Assembly: GCA_951799425.1 (NCBI GenBank)
Contig: OX637404.1
Location: 21,431,545-21,495,544, forward strand
Source: Ilex aquifolium
Taxonomy: Eukaryota > Streptophyta > Magnoliopsida > Aquifoliales > Aquifoliaceae
Direction: 5' to 3'
Length of the DNA: 64,000 nucleotides
Shown here: positions 57,148 to 64,000 of the stretch, piece by piece
Layout of the letters: the number at the start of each line of letters is the position of its first letter
Numbering within the stretch: the stretch's first letter is position 1
Position numbers and translations under genes: made by a program
Notes under the pieces: generated by a model
Database searches by the model: none
The model's input: only the letters and a program-made list of their open reading frames with translations
Told to the model about the DNA's origin: nothing

Positions 57148-58330
57148 TCAAAACATAGGAGGTAACATTACAAACACTAACCATAAAGTGGAAACATACT
57201 TTGTCTTTTTGGTAGTGGGGGTGTCAATGAAAACATCCATGCCTTGAGTCGTACTATGACTTGTACCATTTGTCTCATTTTCATTGTTAATGCCTATCGG
57301 GTCAACTTCATGGTCTGCATCGTCATTATCATTCCCTCCAATCATTTCATCAACATCCTTAGCAAATTCTCCTATTGTGTGATCCTTGCCAAAAATAATT
57401 CCCCAATCTTTGTAGTATGGCCAACATTTTTCACGCATCCCCTTAGCCTGCTTATCTTTCTACAACAATTATACCACGAAATAACATGCCTCGAATAAGT
57501 GGAGTAATAAAGATAAGAAAAGACCTCTATTAATTAAAAGGTGGTATATCAGACCAAATTACCTTTCAATACTCCTCTCAAACATCATCAGAATCAACTT
57601 CGATTTTGTTATAAGTATCATTAAACCTGAAACCACTCGTATTCATCATAGATAGTATACAATTGTACTGCCTCTTCCACATTTTTATCTTTGATTCAAT
57701 GTGGGGTTGTGCACGAAGTGTACTGCTGCCAATTCTTTGTTCGAGCATCTACAAATAACCTGGCCTGAATGTACCCTTAGGACATTTCTAGCCTGATGCA
57801 CATAGTATGGCTACAAATAATCTTTGTAGTATGACCAACATTTTTCATGCATCCCCTTAGCCTGCTTATCTTTCTACAACAATTATACCACGAAATAACA
57901 TGCCTCGAATAAGTGGAGTAATAAAGATAAGAAAAGACCTCTATTAATTAAAAAGTGGTATATCATACCAAATTACCTTTCAATACTCCTCTCAAACATC
58001 ATCAGAATCAACTTCGATTTTGTTATAAGTATCATTAAACCTGAAACCACTCGTGTTCATCATAGATAGTATACAATTGTACTACCTCTTCCACATTTTT
58101 ATCTTTGATTCAATGTGGGGTTGTGCACGAAGTGTACTGCTGCCAATTCTTTGTTCGAGCATCTACAAATAACTTGGCCTGAATGTACCCTTAGGACATT
58201 TCTAGCCTGCTACACATAGATCCTTAAGTGCGTCTAATAGTCGTGTCTCTTCCGCACTTGTCCATATTCGCTGGGTACTTTTTTCAACTTGAACACCACT
58301 CATAACATGCGAGCTGCCAACACTAACCAT
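57148..58330 (-). pseudogene. Myb/SANT-like protein of Harbinger (SANT1), degenerate
   Basis: Exon 1 (about 58330-57980) reads STQRIWTSAEETRLLDALKD, then PHIESKIKMWKR, NTSGFRFNDTYNKIEVDSDD. The last exon (57438-57148) reads MREKCWPYYKDWGIIFGKDH followed by an acidic Asn/Asp stretch. Stops occur in exon 1. A 414-bp tandem duplication repeats exon 1's second half and the following intron. Confidence 0.75.
57405..58225. repeat. 414-bp tandem duplication
   Basis: AATCTTTGTAGTATG(G/A)CCAA begins at 57405 and again at 57819. The two units differ at only a handful of positions by eye (for example 57413-57810 against 57827-58215), so the duplication is young. Confidence 0.9.
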
Positions 58331-58536
58331 ATTCTATGTGTCTATATATATATATGGCATACAAAAAATGTAGAATATATTGCATAATAACACCACCAAA
58401 TAAATTGTTTTACATAACATTCATGACATCCATTAATCAAACCATACAAAGTATCAATAGCACATTACAAACATATCACTAAAACAGTGTACTAATTGAA
58501 GGTCGCAAAATAACCACCTCCCCCCCCCCCAAAATT

Positions 58537-59708
58537 CATCTACCCATTTGCCATGCCTCGTACATTTCATTCGCCAACTGAGTCCTCCAAGCAGTCCATT
58601 AGAGGTTTCAACACTATCAACTACATTGGTATTGGTATTGTCATCGTCATCATTAAGAACATACTCAGGTATGTGGCCTTCCAATGGGTCAACTGGCATC
58701 TCATTTCTAATGAAATTATATAACAGACAATGAGCATCAATAATTCTGTTATGTGTGGGGACTGGGTAGAAACAGGCAGTTCAAAGGATTGCACATCGAA
58801 TCTTGAGGAAAGCAAAACACCTCTCAATAACATTCTTAGCAGATTAATGTTTTAGGTTAAAATATTCCTCGGCATTACGAGGAGCTGCCCTTCCACTTCC
58901 AAATTCATCAAGATGCTATCTTTGACTCCTAAAAGAAGCTAAGAAACCCTCACCATTGGTGTACCCAACATCACATAAATAATATGTGTCTGTCGTAATT
59001 GTGTATATACCCATTAGTAAACAATTTCCACAAACAAATTGTTTAAAAAAAAAATTAGACTAATGCTAAAAATTTCCACCATAGCTTACCCCGTTGAACA
59101 CGTAACCCAGTACGTCTTGTAACTGCGTCGCGAAAGACTCGTGAATCTACCGCTGATCCGTCCCAACCAGGCAAAACATAAATGATTCTCATGTCAGGCG
59201 CACATACACCTAACACATTTGTTGCAATTTGCCCATTCCTTGTCCTATATCTTGCTTGGTGCACAAGTGGCACTTTTGCTCTAATGTGAGTGTCGTCTAA
59301 AGCCCCAACACAGTTCTATGCAATAGGAAATAAACATATTATCAACTGATATTTCGCTATCTACATACTATGTGACGTGACAACTCAAATGTGGATATAC
59401 TTTAAAAAAACTTAGAATACCTTAAAAAACTTCCACTTATGGTCAATGCATTCATCTGTGATTAGATCAGGGACTACAAGCAGTAATCGACGTAGCCTAA
59501 GAATCGCCAACAACACTGCATTGAAATACTTGCTAACCGTCTCATCGGATCTAATGAAACTGAATTTTACTGGTCTATTCTTATGATCATGACTAATAAC
59601 GCTCAAGAACATAGCTACCATCTCTTCAATGCTAACATTCCTTGTACGACTAAGCCCACTAAATTGTTCAACTAGTGTGCACAATATAGAAAAACATTGT
59701 CGGTCCAT
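58537..59708 (-). pseudogene. PIF/Harbinger transposase, three exons, about three in-frame stops
   Basis: DDE_4-type nuclease. Exon 1 (59708-59421) has MDRQCFSILC, RNVSIEEMVAMFLSVISH and DETVSKYFNAVLLAILRL. Exon 2 (about 59316-59088) has [16 protein letters not shown] with the first catalytic Asp and YVLPGWDGSAVDSRVFRDAV with the second. Exon 3 (to 58537) has YTNGEGFLASF, NVIERCFAFLKIR with the Glu, and YNFIRNEMPVDP. Stops are visible in exon 3 after SFRSQR, within FNLKH and after RCAIL. The DDE residues themselves are present. Confidence 0.87.
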
Positions 59709-60939
59709 CCTAAGTTGATTGTAGCATGTTATATCACTTTCACCTATCAGTCTAGTGAGATGCTCTATTTGCAGTCGGGTTCACGTGATTGAGCTTGGGA
59801 TACTATTGTTGTTTTGAATTTCATGAAATTCCAGCAAATTTGCAATCACAGCAATCAGACATGAACATATCATAACCATATCAAAGAGGACAATATCCAA
59901 AACAGCCACCAATGGCACACTGAGATCATTGTCTTCATCCATAACAACTGCCACTCACACAAATTACAGTAAACATCCACAGCCAACAAGCAGCGCTTGT
60001 TATGGAGCGCTTTAAATTACCAAAACAAAACATATTATAGGAACAAGCATGCATGTAAAATTCCACAACAACTAATCATACATATCATCACAACAAAGAA
60101 TACATCTTTTTTTGTTAAAATATTAAAAAATCATACAAACATTCTGGGCATTATAAGGGCTAAAATATGGATAGGGCCAACATTCCGCAACAAATATGAA
60201 AACAAACTACCCAAAAATCGAATAGGTGTATTTCACTAAAACAAGAAAAAAAAATATTTTGGCCTTGTATTTCACTTTCCAAAAACAAATGGTTAAAAAA
60301 AAAATACCAACATTAGAACGCAAATTGATTGAGAAATTAGAACTCAATAGTGTTCATTAGATCTCAAATTGATCTGTTTCAATGGTCCTGGGGTACATTA
60401 CAGTCGTAGGGTTCGAGACGATATCGAAAAGTACCTTTCGATGTCTTACCCTTTGTAATTCATTATTAAGTTCAGGTCCTCTACATGAATACAAGTACAA
60501 AGTGAATTAAGGGTAGGAGACATCTCCCCCATTACATGACTTATTGGTGGGGAAATTGACCATACCATGTGAGAGAAGATAGAAAGATCGTTTTCAATAT
60601 TGTTTTCTCTGGAATATCATTTTCAACATCGTTTTCAGGCCCTCAAACTAGTGGTCCTAGGGTGACCTCAAAATGCTTCAATATCATTTTCTCCGGAATA
60701 CACTCCAATCTAGTTCACAGGAACACAAATAGAAAAGTCCCAAGGCTTTAACCCCCCCCCCCCCAAACAGAATGTCTTAAGGCCTATTGTTATTTTTATT
60801 TCAGAGGTCGACATAGACCAGATCACCAGCGATCGTCTCCCCGTCTTACACCATTAACACAGCATTAGCGTAATCGACTCTACTAAGAACGTACTCGTGT
60901 GCCATTTGTAGAAAAAAAGGGTTCAGCAGCGTTGAGATT

Positions 60940-61090
60940 AGCTAGAGAGATACCAGCGTTCAGAGTGGCTAGGGAGATACCAGCGTGAAGATCTGCCAAG
61001 GGAGATACTAGCGTTCACAGTGGCTAGGGAGATACCAACTTTCAGAGTGGCTAGGGTTTCATATTCGTTCAGAGTGGCTATGGTTTCGGC
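60940..61090. repeat. About 27-36-bp minisatellite near the Harbinger right end
   Basis: AGAGTGGCTAGGGAGATACC and variants recur five or six times with AGCGTTCAG spacers, grading into GAGTGGCTA(A/T)GGTTTC units up to about 61130. Confidence 0.7.
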
Positions 61091-61155
61091 ATCAAGGCGA
61101 GTGGCTAAGGTTTCAGCATGGGTAGGGTTTCACCATGGGTAGGGTTTGATCATCG

Positions 61156-61245
61156 TTGAGGGAGGCGACTGATGGTTTCAGTGTCTTGAGGGAGGCGACT
61201 GATGGTTTTAGCATCTTGAGGGAGGCGACTGATGGTTTCATCGAG
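61156..61245. repeat. 30-bp tandem repeat, three copies
   Basis: TTGAGGGAGGCGACTGATGG followed by TTT(C/T)AGNNTC, starting at 61156, 61186 and 61216. Confidence 0.85.
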
Positions 61246-61559
61246 TGGCTAAGGTTTGTTGGTAGAAATTTCGCTTTTATATGGGGATACTATACATGAG
61301 GGCATTTGTGTCATTTTACTCTCTTATACCGTCCTTTCATTTGTACCGGGAAGATAATACCACTGGGTAGGTGATATTCATTAATACCATATACAAGGCA
61401 TTTAGGACACTATTCAAACCGGGTCAGTATTACAACCCGAAAAATAGTATTGAGTGTAAAATGCCAAACAAACAAGGTATAAGGTGGGCCTCACGTACTA
61501 TTTCCTTCTATCCCACCCTATAATACCATCTAATCATTCTACCAAACATGCCGTTAATG

Positions 61560-62460
61560 TATTAAAACTGTTATAATGTGGTCTTTTTATTAGTTTCTGT
61601 TACTCATTCTGTCAACATCAATGAGATAATTTTTGATAGAGTAAGTTTAGATTTTACGATATACCATGATCCTGGACGGGACTTTCAGGATTTTGGGATG
61701 ATATATTCTTAGATTGAGACAAGCCTAGATTTTGACTTTAATTCGAAACAGGAGGTCATTTCTTACCAGATCATAACTACATCTGGTTGATTTGGGCTAT
61801 TTCCTCAGAAATATGAACCATCTGGCAAGATAAGACTAGGCTCTACCTTCCAAAAATTCATCAAACTTTAGAGGTCCAGCCGTTAGGTGCTACACTCCCC
61901 ACATCCCCTAAGACTAAATAAGTATGAGAACCATCGGTATTGTTCAGATTGGAAGTCTCAATCATCATTCGAACGGAACTAACGGAATGACTACATTGTA
62001 ACCCTTTTCAATATATTGAGGGTGCAAATTAAAAAAATTTAAATCTTTCAAATTACAACGTTAGATTTTCCCTAAAATCTAACGTTGTAATTGGTAAGAT
62101 GTCATATTTGGTATAGGAAATGGATGTGTCAATTGTCGTTATTATACTGTTCTTTTTTCAATTTTACCGAGTTGTATAACATAAATTCAAGCTGGATTCC
62201 TAGGTTGTACATCCACATGAACAACAGATACTGATTTTTTTTTTTTTTTTTTTATAGTAGATAATCTATCATTTAAAAAATAAAAAAATATATAATATAG
62301 AGCATCTAAATCCATTTGCACTTACCATAAAAAGCTTGATGTTCTCAAATATGGAGGTCAAGGAATGGCCCCGAGTTAGGAATCCGTCCCATCCTGCTGG
62401 TGGATAATCTATCATTGATAAAAATTGTTTTGGATGAAATCGGAATTTAATATTTCCTTA
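61560..62460. other. Non-genic stretch
   Basis: No gene recognised. It contains a short inverted pair around AATCTAACGTTGTAATT (about 62050-62095) and a T-run at 62238-62254. Confidence 0.4.
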
Positions 62461-62463
62461 GGG

Positions 62464-62508
<45 letters not shown>

Positions 62509-62512
62509 ATTT
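62464..62512. repeat. (CA)n(TA)n compound microsatellite
   Basis: About 17 CA units followed by TA units. Confidence 0.92.
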
Positions 62513-62739
62513 ATTTGTATTTTTTTTTTTTGAGAGAAATTTATTTGTATTTAAATATATATATTTCAGAGGTAATGCTAACAAATAATATTAAAAAAGT
62601 TGGACTTGTAAAACTTTTTGGTGGCTGGATTAAAATGTTAATACAAAAAATACCAATTTATATACAAAACAGGTAGAACGCCACAAATTCTATGTTAAGC
62701 GTAGTTAAGATACCAAACCAGAAGGGCATAAAATTATGC

Positions 62740-62793
62740 CACGTGGATTAGCAGGTGAAATGGGCACGTGGTCATGAAAAGACATGTCACGTG
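62740..62793. promoter_or_regulatory. Cluster of three G-box (CACGTG) motifs
   Basis: CACGTG at 62740-62745, 62765-62770 and 62788-62793, the first and third as CCACGTGG/TCACGTGG-type ABRE-like sites. No adjacent gene is visible in the window, so a regulatory role is unproven. Confidence 0.35.
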
Positions 62794-62839
62794 GATGAAA
62801 GTATCAGTAATATGGAGCAACCGAACCGAGTTGCAACAA

Positions 62840-63350
62840 CCAAAATTCATGTTCTATTATGACATTTGTTGAAATAAAATCAAAAATAAAAATCTAATTT
62901 TTTCTTAAAAAATCATAATTAGTATACAATTATACTATCTATTGGAATTTAATTTGGTCGTTTAAATAACCAAATTAAAATACCAAATTACTCCAATTAA
63001 AGTTAGAAGATATTGTGTCAATTATAGTTGGATCCCTTGTTTAATTTTTTAGTTTTATTCTAATAGATAGTATAATTAAATACTAATTATAATTTTTTAA
63101 GAAAAAATTATATTTATATTTTTGATTTTATTTCAATAAATGACATAATAGAACATAAATTTTGGTTGTAAAATTCATGTTCTATTATGAATGACTTAGA
63201 CCTTTTGTTTAATTTTTTAGATTTATTCCAATAGATAGTATAATTATATACTAATTACGATTTTTTAAGAAAAAATTATATTTTTATTTTTATTTTATTT
63301 CAATAAATGATACAATAAAACATGAATTTTAATTGTAAAATTTAAAATAT
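62840..63350. mobile_element. Foldback MITE with an extra duplicated arm
   Basis: The left arm (about 62845-62950) is mirrored by about 63055-63170 (shared TTTTAAGAAAAAATTA and ATAGATAGTATAATTA). The right arm then occurs again in direct order at about 63225-63340. The arms include TTTCAATAAATGA and CATGTTCTATTATGA. Non-coding. Confidence 0.7.
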
Positions 63351-63379
63351 TTGATATTTTATCTTTGATTGGGGTATTT

Positions 63380-63800
63380 GTTGTCTAAGTATAACATTTT
63401 AAACTTGAAGGGTCTAAATATTATACGCCTACAAACTTTAGGAGGTCTGGGTGCAATTTACTAACGGATATACTAACGGACATTTGACAGTAGGGATTTA
63501 AGTGTTACGCGCGTATAAACCTCATATGTTTGTATATAATATTTCAGGGGGTCTGAGTGATTAAGTGACAAACTTCAGGAGGATCTGAGTGTAATTTTTC
63601 CTAGAATATAGGGTAAATTGCACTGATGGTTGTAAGGTTTGTCACTTGTTGCACTTTTATCCCTAAACTTATAATTTTGTCAATTTCATCTTTAATGTTC
63701 ACATATTCAATCACTTTGATCCTTACCTCTAACTTATGTCTAAATAATAGACGGGAAAATATCATATGCCAAGGGTATTAAGGGACATTTTTGGTATTTT
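63380..63800. repeat. MITE-like DNA with AGGTTTGTCACTT-type motifs
   Basis: Two adjoining stretches (63400-63600; 63605-63770) carry the ACTTCAGGAGG(A/T)CTGAGTG and GGTAAATTGCACT...CAATTTCATC phrases common to palindromic plant MITEs. Exact ends were not found. Confidence 0.35.
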
Positions 63801-63824
63801 ATAACTATTTATCCTTCCATCTCT

Positions 63825-63935
63825 TGCTTCTCCTTCCTTTCTTTTTCTCTTCTCTCTCCCTGTCTCCCGCAAAAATCCTTCTCTCTCTCGCTCTCTCACT
63901 CTCTCTTTCTATATATATATATATATATATATATC
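63825..63935. repeat. CT-rich tract followed by (TA)n
   Basis: Pyrimidine-rich CTCTCT runs (63836-63910) lead into about 11 TA units (63912-63934). It could be promoter or leader DNA of a gene beyond the window edge, or simply microsatellite. Confidence 0.6.
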
Positions 63936-64000
63936 TCGTTACTACGTCTCTACCCCCCAAACCCAATACAGCTCGCGTTCTCTCTCTCGTTATCGCGTCT

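Larger units (their letters stand above)
55577..61553. mobile_element. Full-length PIF/Harbinger element, 6.0 kb, genes on minus strand
   Basis: TIRs: left GGGCATGTTTGTTTGAAG, right (inverted) CGGCATGTTTGGTAGAAT; both continue with ATTAGAT. TTA target duplications lie at 55574-55576 and 61554-61556. Minus-strand gene order: transposase (59708-58537), SANT1 (58330-57148), SANT2 (56988-56400). The 5' region (59760-61553) has minisatellites and no gene. The termini are intact, but the transposase has stop codons, so it could move only with help in trans. Confidence 0.88.

Overview
This window looks like nuclear DNA of a flowering plant, probably a eudicot. The evidence is a CC-NBS-LRR resistance gene, an ACD11-type glycolipid transfer gene with plant-style introns, a fragment of a lysine/histidine transporter-like gene, and a dense mix of plant mobile elements: Ty1/copia, Ty3/gypsy, an endogenous caulimovirid, LINE, SINE, hAT, PIF/Harbinger, Helitron and foldback MITEs. 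No rRNA, tRNA gene or CRISPR array was recognised. I could not identify the species.

Layout. 1-4.1 kb is AT-rich non-genic DNA with one foldback repeat. 4.1-7.2 kb holds a minus-strand CC-NBS-LRR gene with two apparent frameshifts and a partial duplicate of its 5' end just upstream. 7.3-10.3 kb is a three-deep nest of terminal-inverted-repeat elements whose middle element carries about 750 bp of CCA-type repeat. 11.2-12.2 kb is a poly(A)-ended retroposed unit, followed by a 62-bp minisatellite. 12.8-17.1 kb is a rearranged, broken endogenous caulimovirid. 17.1-19.1 kb holds Ty3/gypsy fragments. 20.6-22.3 kb is a LINE 3' end with a hAT-type MITE inside it. 24.6-31.3 kb is a run of LTRs, a second TIR element with GGT-rich repeats, and a SINE.

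31.3-49.8 kb is the main genic part. An ACD11-like gene exists as two segments about 13 kb apart in the same orientation. The right copy (46.2-49.8 kb, minus) is a complete four-exon gene of 217 codons whose introns hold a foldback MITE, a hAT MITE and two very small Helitrons. The left copy retains only the last exon and has been invaded by a 1.1-kb hAT-like element, with a perfect 8-bp target duplication, that carries an exon of a lysine/histidine transporter-like gene. The right copy provides the empty target site. Copia and gypsy fossils and a solo LTR fill the space between the copies.

51.0-61.6 kb holds two related PIF/Harbinger elements lying tail to tail and meeting at one TTA. Each encodes a DDE transposase plus two different Myb/SANT-like proteins, and one also has an ORF with an RNase H1 N-terminal (viroplasmin-like) domain. 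The right element has clear terminal inverted repeats and TTA target duplications, but its transposase is no longer intact. The rest of the window (61.6-64.0 kb) holds repeats, a cluster of three G-boxes, and CT/TA-rich DNA at the edge.

All coordinates, splice sites and translations were read by eye. Family names come from recognised motifs, not from database searches.
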